From: Arenibacter arenosicollis
GTDB taxonomy: Bacteria; Bacteroidota; Bacteroidia; Flavobacteriales; Flavobacteriaceae
Direction: 5' to 3'
Assembly (NCBI RefSeq): GCF_014397245.1
Contig: NZ_JACLHY010000004.1
Location: forward strand, 62,001-126,000
Length of the DNA: 64,000 nt
In this document: positions 26,788 through 36,785 of the stretch, piece by piece
Layout: each line of letters opens with the position of its first letter
Position numbering within the stretch: the stretch's first letter is position 1
Position numbers and translations under genes: made by a program
Notes under the pieces: generated by a model
Told to the model about the DNA's origin: nothing
Database searches by the model: none
The model's input: the letters and a program-made list of their open reading frames with translations, nothing else

Positions 26788-28080
26788 TTATGCTAAAACA
26801 GATTTATCAATGGTTGAAAATGCCTGCACCAAATCTGCCTTTATATCCTCGATATCCTCCAAACCTACACAAAGGCGTATCAAATCTTTTGTAACTCCAG
26901 TTGTTTGTTGGGCATTATCATCCAATTGTTGGTGGGTGGTACTTGCTGGATGGATAATTAAAGATTTGGTATCCCCTATGTTGGCCAACAAAGAAAATAA
27001 CTTGGTTTCGTCAACAACTTTTTTAGCCGACTCGTATCCTCCTTTAACACCAAAGGTCACAATTCCACTTTGACCGTTTGGAAGGTATTTTTTGGCCAAG
27101 GCATAGTAAGGACTTGTTTGTAGGCCAGGGTAATTTACCCATGCCACTTCTTTTCTATCCTGTAACCATTTTGCCAATTCCAATGCATTTTCACTGTGCT
27201 TCTTGATACGCAGTTCCAATGTTTCCAAACCTTGGATAATCTGAAAGGCATTAAACGGACTCAAGGCTGCACCAAGATCTCGTAAACCTTCTATTCTAAC
27301 TTTTGCAATAAAGGCTGCAGCTCCCAAGGCATCGTGATAAACCAATCCGTGATATCCGGCGGATGGCTCGGTAAATTCCGGAAATTTCCCACTACTCCAA
27401 TCAAATGTACCGGCATCTACAATAACACCTCCCATGGAAGTACCATTTCCGTTTATATATTTTGTAAGCGAATGGATTACAATATTTGCTCCGTGTTCAA
27501 TAGGTTTTACCAAGGCACTTGTAGCCACCGTATTATCCACAATGAAAGGAATTTTTGCCTTTTTCGCTACTCCGGATATCGCTTTTAGGTCAAGTACATC
27601 CAATTTTGGATTCCCTAAAGATTCCACAAAAATGGCTCTTGTATTTTCCTGAATGGCATTGGTAAAATTATCTTCGTCCCCTGGCTCAACAAAAGTGGTC
27701 GTAATACCCAATCTAGGTAAAGTCACTGCCAACAAATTATAAGTACCTCCGTAAAGACTACTGGAAGCTACAATATGATCCCCAGTTTTCAACAAAACCA
27801 ATAAGGCTGTTGAAATGGCCGCCGTACCAGAAGCTGTAACTACACTGGCAAGACCACCTTCCAAAGCTGCCAAACGCTGCTCTAGAATATCATTTGTTGG
27901 GTTGTTAAGCCTGGTATAAATAAATCCAGGTTCTGATAAATTAAAAAGATTGGCCGCATGGTCAGAATTATTGAAGACGTAGGCGGTATTCTGATAAATG
28001 GGCACAGCCCTGGTTCCTGCCGTTGATTTTGTGTCATGTCCTGCATGCAAAGCATTTGTTGAAAATTTTTGAGTACTCAT
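26788..28080 (-). CDS. metY: O-acetylhomoserine aminocarboxypropyltransferase / sulfhydrylase
   Basis: 430 residues, the length of MetY-type enzymes. PLP-lysine motif VIHSLTKYING, N-terminal TRAVPIYQNTAYVF, and IIHPASTTHQQLD near the C-terminus. It makes homocysteine from O-acetylhomoserine and sulfide. A SAM-I riboswitch precedes it, and the gene encoding its likely acyl donor supplier (metX fused to thrA) follows on the same strand. High SAM should lower it. Confidence 0.96.
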   Translation of the reverse strand: MSTQKFSTNALHAGHDTKSTAGTRAVPIYQNTAYVFNNSDHAANLFNLSEPGFIYTRLNNPTNDILEQRLAALEGGLASVVTASGTAAISTALLVLLKTGDHIVASSSLYGGTYNLLAVTLPRLGITTTFVEPGDEDNFTNAIQENTRAIFVESLGNPKLDVLDLKAISGVAKKAKIPFIVDNTVATSALVKPIEHGANIVIHSLTKYINGNGTSMGGVIVDAGTFDWSSGKFPEFTEPSAGYHGLVYHDALGAAAFIAKVRIEGLRDLGAALSPFNAFQIIQGLETLELRIKKHSENALELAKWLQDRKEVAWVNYPGLQTSPYYALAKKYLPNGQSGIVTFGVKGGYESAKKVVDETKLFSLLANIGDTKSLIIHPASTTHQQLDDNAQQTTGVTKDLIRLCVGLEDIEDIKADLVQAFSTIDKSVLA

Positions 28081-28206
28081 GATTTCTTGTTTTTTTTATA
28101 TTATTAAAATAGATAAAATAAAAAGCCAAAACAAATAATGCGGACAATGCAATATTATAAAATCAAAAAGTTAAAAAGAAAATCAATTACAGAAGTAACC
28201 GTTAGC

Positions 28207-28346
28207 GTTATCTGCCATGGATACTGCAAAAAAATCCAATTTTCATTGGAGCAGTATTTAGGTAGAATTTAGCACCTTCTTTAATAAATGATCAAAGGGT
28301 TGCTAAGGCTTCAAAGGGTCTATTCCCTCCACCTTTCTTGATAACA
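28207..28346 (-). promoter_or_regulatory. SAM-I (S-box) riboswitch in the metY leader
   Basis: The minus strand has TTATCAAGAAAGGTGGAGGG, then AATAGACCC, GAAGCCTTAGCAACC and AAGGTGCTAAATTC, the conserved S-box blocks. P1 pairs GTTATC (28340-28345) with GATAAC (28207-28212). A P4 hairpin ATACTGC...GCAGTAT with an inner TCCAAT/ATTGGA lies between. It is about 130 bases before the MetY start. Confidence 0.95.
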
Positions 28347-28375
28347 ATTCAATAAGTGTTTGAACTTTAGGTTTG

Positions 28376-28383
28376 CAAATATA
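28376..28383 (-). promoter_or_regulatory. -7 promoter element for metY
   Basis: TATATTTG on the minus strand is a full match to TAnnTTTG. It lies 30 bases upstream of the SAM-I aptamer. No clear -33 TTG is seen at the normal distance. Confidence 0.55.
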
Positions 28384-28422
28384 GGTATGGAAAATTCTTT
28401 TTTCCTAATCTTTTCAAAAAAA

Positions 28423-29679
28423 TTATAAATCGAAAGCTTGTTTCACCAAATCAACGGCATCCAATTTCTCCCAAGTAAATAATTCCACTTCTTTTTCTAC
28501 ACGTCCATTATAAGGTGATTCGAAAATCTTGACCTTGGTTATTGGCTCCTTGCCCATATGTCCGTAGGCTGCAGTTTCCAAATAAATTGGATTTCTGAGT
28601 TTTAATCTTTCCTCGATGGCAAATGGACGCATATCAAACAATTGCGCAACTTTTTTTGCGATCTCACCGTCACTTAAACCAACTTTGGAAGTCCCGTAAG
28701 TATCCACAAATATTGAGGTTGGTTCCACAACACCAATGGCGTAACTTACCTGCACCAACATTTCATCGGCAACACCGGCAGCCACAAGATTCTTGGCGGC
28801 ATGTCTTGCCGCATAAGCTGCACTGCGATCCACTTTACTGGGGTCTTTTCCACTGAAGGCACCGCCACCATGGGCTCCTTTACCCCCGTAGGTATCCACG
28901 ATAATCTTCCTTCCGGTTAAACCTGTATCGCCATGGGGACCACCAATTACAAATTTCCCTGTGGGGTTTATATGATATTTTATAGTATCGTTGAATAGCT
29001 TTTGTATATTCTCCGGTAATTGCTCCTTCACCCTAGGGATTAGAATAGAGATAATATCCTTTTTAATTTTTGCCAACATTAATTCATCGTCCTTATCAAA
29101 CTCATCATGTTGGGTAGAGACTACAATGGTGTCTATACGTTGTGGCACATTATCATCGGAATATTCTATAGTCACCTGTGCCTTGGCATCCGGTCTAAGA
29201 TAGGATATAGCATCGCCTACCCTTCTCAAATCTGCCAAAACCTGTAATATTTTGTGGGAAATATCCAGCGCCAACGGCATATAATTGTCCGTCTCCTTAG
29301 TTGCATAGCCAAACATCATACCTTGATCACCCGCACCTTGTTCTTCCTTTGAACCACGATCTACCCCTTGGTTGATCTCTTTGGACTGCTCATGGATCAA
29401 CGAAATTACACCGCAAGAATCTCCACTAAATTTATAATCTCCATTGGTATAACCTATCTTGTTGATGACGTCGCGCGCTATTTGCTGAACGTCAAGATAG
29501 GTGTGGCTCTTAACCTCACCGGCCAAAACCACTTGACCCGTGGTCACCAAAGTTTCACAAGCCACCTTACTTTCCGAGTCAAATGCTAAAAAATTATCCA
29601 ATAACGCGTCACTAATTTGATCCGCTATCTTATCTGGATGCCCTTCACTAACCGATTCCGAAGTAAATAAATATGCCAT
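28423..29679 (-). CDS. metK: S-adenosylmethionine synthase
   Basis: 418 residues. The start [17 protein letters not shown] is typical; [12 protein letters not shown] and [16 protein letters not shown] are the ATP/P-loop and active-site signatures. It makes SAM from methionine and ATP in the cytoplasm. It has its own leader with a SAM-II-type aptamer. About 340 bases separate it from metY. Confidence 0.98.
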   Translation of the reverse strand: MAYLFTSESVSEGHPDKIADQISDALLDNFLAFDSESKVACETLVTTGQVVLAGEVKSHTYLDVQQIARDVINKIGYTNGDYKFSGDSCGVISLIHEQSKEINQGVDRGSKEEQGAGDQGMMFGYATKETDNYMPLALDISHKILQVLADLRRVGDAISYLRPDAKAQVTIEYSDDNVPQRIDTIVVSTQHDEFDKDDELMLAKIKKDIISILIPRVKEQLPENIQKLFNDTIKYHINPTGKFVIGGPHGDTGLTGRKIIVDTYGGKGAHGGGAFSGKDPSKVDRSAAYAARHAAKNLVAAGVADEMLVQVSYAIGVVEPTSIFVDTYGTSKVGLSDGEIAKKVAQLFDMRPFAIEERLKLRNPIYLETAAYGHMGKEPITKVKIFESPYNGRVEKEVELFTWEKLDAVDLVKQAFDL

Positions 29680-29772
29680 AAATCCTTTCTAAATAAAAAA
29701 TTAATAAGAATTTGACGAAGCATACTAAAGAAGAGTGGATGTTATTGCTCGTATAGAGCATAAACACCATAA

Positions 29773-29843
29773 ACTGCTTTAGCATTTTGTTATGCCGAAC
29801 CTATTTCAGCACTTGAGGTTGCAATCAGTCAAATCTTTCCTCG
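29773..29843 (-). promoter_or_regulatory. SAM-II-type riboswitch in the metK leader
   Basis: On the minus strand the order is CGAGG (29839-29843), GATTTGACTGATTGCAA, CCTC (29815-29818), an extra hairpin TGCTG...CGGCA, then AAAATGCTAAAGCAGT (29773-29788). These match the SAM-II pattern: P1 by GAGG/CCTC, a U-rich first loop with GATTT...ATTGCAA, and a 3' segment GCTAAAG. The ACTG of the loop can pair with CAGT of the 3' segment for the pseudoknot. A further GCTC/GAGC hairpin (29744-29760 region) stands between the aptamer and metK and may be the output. Call made from memory of the family; not run against a model. Confidence 0.75.
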
Positions 29844-29856
29844 ATATTTTCGGCTA

Positions 29857-29864
29857 CAAAAGTA
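29857..29864 (-). promoter_or_regulatory. -7 promoter element for metK
   Basis: TACTTTTG on the minus strand matches TAnnTTTG and lies 14 bases upstream of the SAM-II P1 strand, so transcription would begin at about the aptamer. No -33 TTG at the usual spacing. Confidence 0.55.
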
Positions 29865-29926
29865 CAAGAATTCTTGACGTATCTAAAAATGTTTAACAAC
29901 TATTTTAAAATTGAGGCTGATTCAAC

Positions 29927-32614
29927 CTATAAATCATACTTTACAGTAAACAAGACATACCTTGGTTGAATAAAATAAGACGAAGTGGTGAAATACAACT
30001 CATTGGTACTATCCCTATTCAGCGTTGACGTATCCAAAAGATTAGTGCCCTTAATTCCAAATTCCCATGGACTATCTTTTTTCTGATAGGATAGATTGCC
30101 TTCCAAAAAACTATAGGTATTATCAATGGTATTTTCCTTGTCCCTATAATTATAGTAATCATAATCCAAGGTAAATATGAAACTTTTAAGAAAGGAGGCA
30201 TCAAACTTGGCGAAAGGTCGGTCAGTGTAATAAGTGGTTTCCCGGCCTCCGTTATCATAATTATTTACAGAATACCTATACCCCAACTCCAAATTAGGGG
30301 CATTTCTAAAATTGGTTGCTAAGGAAGACGTATAGTTTTGTGTAAAGGATTCCGATTTTCTTGGTTCCAGATCAACAATATTATTAGTGGTAGACCATGA
30401 AACATTTGCCCCCACAGACGCCTTTATTTTTCCAAAAGTTCGTTGATACCTACCATTGCCACTTAGGGATTCATCTTCCAGATTTGAATTTATGGTGGTA
30501 CCTATCCTATTTATTCCAATAATTTCCGAGGAACTTTTAAGGGCATCTATCCGCTTCGTATAAGTAACATTACCGAATATGTTGGTAAAATTAAACATAT
30601 TGAAACTAAAGAAATTCAAGGATAAATTATGGTTTAAAGCGCTTTCCAAGTCCCTATTTCCGGAATAAACCGAATTATAGTTGTTGAGGACATATGCTTC
30701 GGCGAAATTATTGATATCCGTAAAAGATCTTGAAACCCTATAATTAAATCGAATGTTTTCCGATTTTTTTAGTTGTGCGTTGATGTAAAGATCGGGCAAT
30801 AAGGCCGTTAGATTATCCTTCACCGTAGTTCCCAACTGAGTGTTCTTAGCTCCATACTGATGTAATGTAGCCCCCGGATTAAAGGTGAAAATCCCTGCAA
30901 TTACCTTGTAATGAAAACCCAAATACAGATCAGAAATAGTATAGGTTACATCGTTGTTATATTCGCTATCTACAAAATTCAATGGCGTCCCTCCATCCAA
31001 TATTTGAAAAATACCGGAATTGAAATTCTGATGACTCTGTGTAGTTCCCAGAGTAAAATTTAAATTACTCTTTTGGCCCGTAACCCAATAATAATCCAAC
31101 TTCGCATCCACTTTATTGGTTATTGTATTTTTGTCTTGATTAAGGTTATAGATACTCTGATCTTCATCTACCGGGAAAATATCGGTAAAGGCAAAATTAT
31201 CCCTTATAGCATTGTAAAATGGATCTTCATCCTGATAAATATGTTGGGCCTCAAAAGCAATAATATTTTTTGAATTTAAAGAAGTGTAATAAATATTGGC
31301 ATTTTGATTTACAGAAATAGGCTTTTGCCTCTTAGTTTCCGTAATTTCATCTGTAATGGTAGAAATAGAAATAACATTCTCAATCTCATCATCGTTAGAC
31401 TGTTTCAAGAGTATGTCGTAATCAAATTGAAACCTATCATTAGGCTTGTACATTGAACTAAATTTTGCCAATCCCAAATGAGCGGTTTGATCTGTTGATG
31501 TTGGGGCATCTTCCGTTTCGTTGGAGGAGATATAAACCCTTCTTGTTTGGTTTTCCATTAGGGTCCCGGTATAGGAATAAATACCAAAGCCGCTCAAGTC
31601 CCAATTTTCTTTTGGGGAATAACTAAAATTTACAGCGGCAAACTTGGTGTTTATGTTTTTTGCCCTATTGTTCTGAAGGCTGGAAAGTCCTAAGCCATCT
31701 CCACCAATATCTATAGAACTTCCACTTGAGCTACCTAAATTTCTAAATCCACCGGTAAAACTCTGGTAATCCCTTCTATTAAAAGGAGCTTCCCCAATAT
31801 TATTGAGATCCGTAATAATATTTATACTGTAATCGGGACTGTAATAAAACAGTTTTGGATGTGCCAAATAACTATCATTGGTACCATAGCCTGCCGTTAT
31901 TTCCCCGAACCAAAATCTCTTCTTTCCTTCCTTGAGTTTAATATTTAGGGCCACATTGTCCGTATCATTGGTAAGGCCCTTCATTTGGGTTACCTCATTA
32001 AAGTTTCTCAGTACCTCTATTTTATCCAGTGCATTGGCCGGAATATTCTCTGCCGCCAACTTGGAATCCCCGTCAAAAAAATCTTTGCCCTCTACCATTA
32101 CCTTGGTAACTCTTTTACCTTCCACCTCTATTTGCCCATCATCATTAATTTCGACCCCGGGCAAATTGGCCAGCACATCCTTTAGCTTCTTTTCGGTACC
32201 GGTCACAAAAGAATCCGTGTCATACACTATGGTATCGCCCTTGACCGATATAGGCATCTCATACGTTACCTCAACCTCGTCCAATTGATTGGTTTGCTCG
32301 TAAAGAACAATGTCTTTGTTAACATCGCTTGTAGGTGCCGTAAAGGAGAATTCCTCCGCCTTGAAGCCCAAATAGCTTACGCGAACATTAAAATTTGCAC
32401 CCGCTTTTAAACTTAATTTATAGAGTCCACTATGGTTTGTTATACCGTAAGATTCCAGCGCCTTGGTTTCCGTATTTATGGCAATAACATTAGCCATATC
32501 AATTCCCACACCTATTGAATCCTTAACTGTTCCCGTTAGTGTAATTTCTTGACCAAAAGCTGTTGTAAAAGCAAAAATAGCTACTAGTACGGAATAAACA
32601 TTCTTATTGTACAT
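29927..32614 (-). CDS. TonB-dependent receptor-like outer membrane beta-barrel protein
   Basis: 895 residues. Signal peptide, then a carboxypeptidase-regulatory-like domain (ITLTGTVKDSIGVGIDMANVIAINTE), a plug-like domain (VTYEMPISVKGDTIVYD, LKDVLANLPGVEINDDGQIEVEGKRVTKVMVEG) and a long beta-barrel ending in Leu (YVLFTVKYDL). This is the 'outer membrane beta-barrel' subfamily that pairs with GLPGLI proteins in Bacteroidota. The GLPGLI gene lies 55 bases upstream on the same strand. Cargo unknown; metal or peptide uptake is only a guess for the family. Confidence 0.9.
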   Translation of the reverse strand: MYNKNVYSVLVAIFAFTTAFGQEITLTGTVKDSIGVGIDMANVIAINTETKALESYGITNHSGLYKLSLKAGANFNVRVSYLGFKAEEFSFTAPTSDVNKDIVLYEQTNQLDEVEVTYEMPISVKGDTIVYDTDSFVTGTEKKLKDVLANLPGVEINDDGQIEVEGKRVTKVMVEGKDFFDGDSKLAAENIPANALDKIEVLRNFNEVTQMKGLTNDTDNVALNIKLKEGKKRFWFGEITAGYGTNDSYLAHPKLFYYSPDYSINIITDLNNIGEAPFNRRDYQSFTGGFRNLGSSSGSSIDIGGDGLGLSSLQNNRAKNINTKFAAVNFSYSPKENWDLSGFGIYSYTGTLMENQTRRVYISSNETEDAPTSTDQTAHLGLAKFSSMYKPNDRFQFDYDILLKQSNDDEIENVISISTITDEITETKRQKPISVNQNANIYYTSLNSKNIIAFEAQHIYQDEDPFYNAIRDNFAFTDIFPVDEDQSIYNLNQDKNTITNKVDAKLDYYWVTGQKSNLNFTLGTTQSHQNFNSGIFQILDGGTPLNFVDSEYNNDVTYTISDLYLGFHYKVIAGIFTFNPGATLHQYGAKNTQLGTTVKDNLTALLPDLYINAQLKKSENIRFNYRVSRSFTDINNFAEAYVLNNYNSVYSGNRDLESALNHNLSLNFFSFNMFNFTNIFGNVTYTKRIDALKSSSEIIGINRIGTTINSNLEDESLSGNGRYQRTFGKIKASVGANVSWSTTNNIVDLEPRKSESFTQNYTSSLATNFRNAPNLELGYRYSVNNYDNGGRETTYYTDRPFAKFDASFLKSFIFTLDYDYYNYRDKENTIDNTYSFLEGNLSYQKKDSPWEFGIKGTNLLDTSTLNRDSTNELYFTTSSYFIQPRYVLFTVKYDL

Positions 32615-32669
32615 CTATAAAAAAAATTAAAATATCCAAATTATTGACTATAACTAAAAGCAGTTAAAA

Positions 32670-33518
32670 CTATGGCCTGCCACCTCCGCCACCTCTATTA
32701 CCTCCGCCTCCGCCACCACGACGAAAATTCTCCCTCATTTCGGCCATCTTATCTTTGGAAATTTTATCATATTCCTCCTGGGTAACCGTCTTGCCCTTAT
32801 TTGGTGCCTTTATCTCTTTCTTCTCTGTTGGGTTGAGCACCAGTTTTGTACAAAGTATAACCGTAACATCATCACTAACCTCCAAAATTAGGCCCGGTAG
32901 CCCCCAATATTCCCCAGGACCTTGATTTACCGGGACATCCGGGGTATACCAAGCTGTGACCTCGATTTCCTTTTTTGTAAATTCGGATTCCTTATTTTCA
33001 TCATTCTCCCCTCCCCTACGAAAAATTGCCCGCATATTGGGCCTTTTAATAGTTTTGGTTGCAGTGGCCTTAAAGGCGGTATAATTACCGATCTGCTTTG
33101 ACTCCCCTCCAAGTTTCCATTCCAATTTTGGCAATGTATCATCGACCAGAAAAATCTTTCCGAAAAGTTCATTTTTAACCAAATATCTGCCTTCCTTCAC
33201 ATCCTTATAATAATCTCCTCCGGCTCCGCTCAACGCACCAAATCGCCTACCACCCCTGTCGTTGCCAGGCTGTTCCAATCTTTCCTCCTCCTTATAGATC
33301 GATGCGGATTTATCAAAGGTTAAAATATAGGTCCGCTCATTGGCCTCCTTCATTCTTTGCATTATTTCCTTTTTTCTATCCTCTGGTATTTGCCTTCCGC
33401 CAAAATCCATATTGACAGTAGTCTTACTAAAATAGGTAGCCTCGCCCTGAAAATCCTGGGCATAAATTCCGAATTGGGATGCCATTAGCATCAAGGCGAA
33501 TAAATAGAAACTTTTCAT
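32670..33518 (-). CDS. GLPGLI family protein
   Basis: 282 residues with a signal peptide ending at YAQD. The defining GLPGLI sequence occurs exactly in EYWGLPGLILEVSDD (about residue 205). The C-terminus is a Gly/Arg-rich tail (RRGGGGGGNRGGGGG) of about 20 residues that is not part of the family core. The family is nearly always found before a TonB-dependent receptor, as here, and its function is unknown. Confidence 0.92.
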   Translation of the reverse strand: MKSFYLFALMLMASQFGIYAQDFQGEATYFSKTTVNMDFGGRQIPEDRKKEIMQRMKEANERTYILTFDKSASIYKEEERLEQPGNDRGGRRFGALSGAGGDYYKDVKEGRYLVKNELFGKIFLVDDTLPKLEWKLGGESKQIGNYTAFKATATKTIKRPNMRAIFRRGGENDENKESEFTKKEIEVTAWYTPDVPVNQGPGEYWGLPGLILEVSDDVTVILCTKLVLNPTEKKEIKAPNKGKTVTQEEYDKISKDKMAEMRENFRRGGGGGGNRGGGGGRP

Positions 33519-33717
33519 TATTTTACATTTTGTATCACGCTTAAGACTTCAATTATATGTTTTGGTTTAATCCGAAAACCAATAAAAAAAACAATTATCC
33601 CTTCCAATAAGTTTTTTATCGGATAATCTATCAAAGATTTTAACATGCACACGATATCTTGTATATTGTACCACTTAATTATAAGTGCGCATAACACTAA
33701 CCATAATTACACAATCT

Positions 33718-34332
33718 ATGCATATCGCCGTTGCAGGAAATATTGGGGCTGGCAAAACCACCTTGACAAGATTATTATCCAAACATTACCAATGGGAAGC
33801 CCAATTTGAAGATGTAGTTGACAATCCATATCTGGACGACTTTTACAATCAAATGGAAAGATGGAGCTTTAATCTCCAGATTTACTTTTTAAATAATAGA
33901 TATAGACAAATATTACAGATCAGAAAAAGTGGCAAGGACACTATTCAAGATCGTACCATCTACGAGGATGCACATATTTTTGCGCCAAACCTCCATGCCA
34001 TGGGTTTAATGACAAATAGGGATTTTAACAATTATACCAGTCTTTTTGAATTAATGGAAACATTGGTACAACCACCAGATCTATTAATTTATTTAAGAAG
34101 TTCCATTCCCAATTTGGTAAATCAAATTCACAAACGCGGACGTGAATATGAGAATAGCATTTCCATAGACTATTTAAGTAGATTGAACGAGCGATATGAG
34201 GCATGGGCCCAAAGTTATGAGAAGGGCAATCTCTTGGTCATTGATGTTGATAAACTTAATTTTGTTGACGAACCTGAAGATTTAGGATTGGTAATCAATA
34301 AAATAGACGCCGAGATCAACGGCTTATTTTAA
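33718..34332 (+). CDS. Deoxynucleoside kinase
   Basis: 204 residues from the ATG at 33718; the longer GTG reading (33685) adds 11 residues before MHIAVAGNIG. The P-loop is GNIGAGKTT (about residues 7-15); DRTIYEDAHIF and the LID-like RGREYE follow. It phosphorylates deoxynucleosides with ATP; base preference cannot be read. It is the first plus-strand gene after a long minus-strand block and stands alone. Confidence 0.9.
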   Translation: MHIAVAGNIGAGKTTLTRLLSKHYQWEAQFEDVVDNPYLDDFYNQMERWSFNLQIYFLNNRYRQILQIRKSGKDTIQDRTIYEDAHIFAPNLHAMGLMTNRDFNNYTSLFELMETLVQPPDLLIYLRSSIPNLVNQIHKRGREYENSISIDYLSRLNERYEAWAQSYEKGNLLVIDVDKLNFVDEPEDLGLVINKIDAEINGLF

Positions 34333-34411
34333 ACCAGAACACTGTTCCTCTACATTAGGAATAAATATTTGGTGAATGTACAAGTAGGTACTTCTTAAAA
34401 AGAAAAAAAGC

Positions 34412-35431
34412 TTATTTCATAATCAATCCATTTGCCTTGGCATGTTCTATGGCTTGATCACTATCCTCGACCAACAGTACGGGAATGGCCTTATATTCCG
34501 TGAACAGCCCCCTTACCCGTAACATTTTCTTTTTATGCCTAACACTACGCAAATAAACGGCCTTGATCCTATCCGGAAACATTTTGGCGATTTCCAAATA
34601 GATATCGGCATCTTTCTCCCCACTATCTCCAATAAGCACAAAGGAAAGTGTTGGATAGGTTTTTAGAATATTTAAAATTTCATTGATTTTATGTGGACGA
34701 TCGTCCGGCCCTTTTAGTTTATTTCTTTTGAAAAATGCACTAAGGCTTCGCAGTAAAATGGGGCCTTTTGGAAAATTATTATTCCTTAAAAAAAATTCCA
34801 GATAAAGATATAAATTCCATGGACTGTTACTTACATAAAAAATAGGGTTCGATTTTTCTCCTGAAGCCCCCCTATGCAGCAAGTGATAAAATTCTGGCGC
34901 CCCGGCCAAAGGAATCCTTCTTTCGGGGGTTTTTAAGAAGGTGTTGTACAAAACCCGCCATTTTAATAAGGACACCATGCCAGTTTGCAAAATAGTATCA
35001 TCAATATCACTTATAACCCCAAAATCTGAATCCGAAGAAGGAACCAACATTTCCCCGGGAAATCGGTTTTCAAGTTGAATGGTTCTTTTAATGGATTCCT
35101 CGGCATAGGAAACTTCAAAAGCCAACCACCCTTCCTCATTACACATAGATTCCAGATCGGTTTTACCCAAGGACAGCAAAAAATAGCCTTCACCATCTGT
35201 TTTAAACTCATGAACATCACCATTGGGAAGCTTCAATTTTAAAGCACAATTCCCAATAACATCTGTCTCGAAACGTTTCCAGGAATTAATTAAAAGGTGG
35301 ATAAAATTCTTTTTTGTAAGATCTATATTTTCATCCTCAAGGGCTCGCCCCTTAACGTATAATTGTGCATTGGAGCCATAGGTTTGGAATACAATAATCT
35401 GTAAGGGGTCTCGGCGTCTAAATAATCCCAT
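34412..35431 (-). CDS. App1 / DUF2183 family phosphatase-like protein
   Basis: 339 residues. An N-terminal beta domain of about 150 residues is followed by the haloacid-dehalogenase-like catalytic region: DIDDTILQTG (DxDxT), FYVSNSPWNLY and VLIGDSGEKDADIY. The yeast homologue App1 is a phosphatidate phosphatase, so lipid phosphate is a possible substrate, unproven here. It begins 18 bases after the DUF4010 stop, so the two are probably in one operon. Confidence 0.86.
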   Translation of the reverse strand: MGLFRRRDPLQIIVFQTYGSNAQLYVKGRALEDENIDLTKKNFIHLLINSWKRFETDVIGNCALKLKLPNGDVHEFKTDGEGYFLLSLGKTDLESMCNEEGWLAFEVSYAEESIKRTIQLENRFPGEMLVPSSDSDFGVISDIDDTILQTGMVSLLKWRVLYNTFLKTPERRIPLAGAPEFYHLLHRGASGEKSNPIFYVSNSPWNLYLYLEFFLRNNNFPKGPILLRSLSAFFKRNKLKGPDDRPHKINEILNILKTYPTLSFVLIGDSGEKDADIYLEIAKMFPDRIKAVYLRSVRHKKKMLRVRGLFTEYKAIPVLLVEDSDQAIEHAKANGLIMK

Positions 35432-35449
35432 CGCTTAAAAGTATAAATT

Positions 35450-36700
35450 CTATGGCCATAACCAAATTAATAATATCCCTGCGATAATGGCAATTCCGAA
35501 AGAAATTGCAATCCATCGCCCTAATTGTTTACTTCCCAGTACCCCTGCCATAACCCCTTTAAAAGCCAAATTGGACATTGAGGCCAGAAGGATAAGCCGC
35601 CAGCCTGTGTTTGCGTTCAATGATTCGGTTTTAATAAGTTGTGATAAGGAAAGGGTAATGGCATCCACATCCGTTAATCCACTAATGATGGCCACTAGAT
35701 ATAAAGCCTCGTTGCCCAATTCCTCCTTGGCAAAAGCAACAGCTAACAAAATAGCACCATATAGCAACCCAAAGATCAATGCACTTTTAAACTGCGCAGG
35801 ATTATCGGGCTCCGGCATCCTATCATTTGAAGAATCTTTATTTATACTGTAAAACATGCCCACACAAATTAGGGCCATGACCACAAATTCGATTATTAAG
35901 GGCAGTAGCATTTCCGGAATTTTCTCAGGTACCACTACACTCACCTCCACCATTACCCTTGCCAAGGCAATTGCCGAGGCAGTTGTAATTACAAAGGCCG
36001 CCATTTTGCTAATGGACAACGTATCTGCCGTTTTTCGGGCATAACTAACAGTGGTAGCCGTACTACTGATCAAACCACCTAAAACACCATTGGAAATAAT
36101 CCCAACTTTCTTCCCTACGAACTTATATATAAAATACCCAAGGACACTCAGCCCTACTATAAGGGTTATCATTAGCCATATGTTCCGTGGATTAAGTACC
36201 TCATATGGCCCATATGTTTTATTCGGTAGAATGGGTAGCACAACCAATGAGATTCCAGCAAAGGTCATTATGGCCGCAAGATCCTTTTCCTGAAGTTTAT
36301 CTATAAATCCATGCAGTCTTTCCTTAACATAAAGAAGCACCGCCATGGAAGTACCTATTATTACCCCCAATATCCTGTCGCCCATTACCAAATAAGCTCC
36401 TATGGCAAACATCATCAAGGCGGCAACTTCCGTAGTTTGTCCAATGTCCGGGTCAGTAAATGCCTTTATTTTAATTAAATTGGCGGCAACCAAAAGGCTA
36501 GTTATAGCTAATCCAAGTACAGGTAAGATAAACGGATTTTGATAATCCCTACTCAAGAATCCGGCCAATACGCCCAAAACAGCAATTAGGGTAAATGTTC
36601 TTACCCCCGCCATTTCGCTATGGGCTTTTTGTCGTTGCAGGCCTACCAACAATCCCAATCCAAAAGCAATGCCCAATGTAGTTAAATCGTGATAATCCAT
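35450..36700 (-). CDS. DUF4010 / MgtC-SapB-like multi-spanning membrane protein
   Basis: 416 residues with around 12 hydrophobic segments. The N-terminus GIAFGLGLLVGLQRQKAHSEMAGVRTFTLIAVLG is the MgtC/SapB domain, followed by the DUF4010 core, including SSTATTVSYARKT and LSGLTDVDAITLSL. The family is a predicted membrane transporter or regulator, function unknown. A strong terminator lies upstream and the App1-like gene downstream. Confidence 0.85.
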   Translation of the reverse strand: MDYHDLTTLGIAFGLGLLVGLQRQKAHSEMAGVRTFTLIAVLGVLAGFLSRDYQNPFILPVLGLAITSLLVAANLIKIKAFTDPDIGQTTEVAALMMFAIGAYLVMGDRILGVIIGTSMAVLLYVKERLHGFIDKLQEKDLAAIMTFAGISLVVLPILPNKTYGPYEVLNPRNIWLMITLIVGLSVLGYFIYKFVGKKVGIISNGVLGGLISSTATTVSYARKTADTLSISKMAAFVITTASAIALARVMVEVSVVVPEKIPEMLLPLIIEFVVMALICVGMFYSINKDSSNDRMPEPDNPAQFKSALIFGLLYGAILLAVAFAKEELGNEALYLVAIISGLTDVDAITLSLSQLIKTESLNANTGWRLILLASMSNLAFKGVMAGVLGSKQLGRWIAISFGIAIIAGILLIWLWP

Positions 36701-36730
36701 ATGCCTTAATAAATTAACAACTAAAAAAGT

Positions 36731-36755
36731 AAAAACCCCGTTAAACGGGGTTTTT
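36731..36755. terminator. Intrinsic terminator, both directions
   Basis: AAAAACCCCGTT-AAACGGGGTTTTT: a GC-rich stem with A and T tracts on both sides. It follows the membrane pyrophosphatase gene and can work on either strand. Confidence 0.9.
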
Positions 36756-36785
36756 AAGATAATACCAAAAAATAAGTTTTACAAC

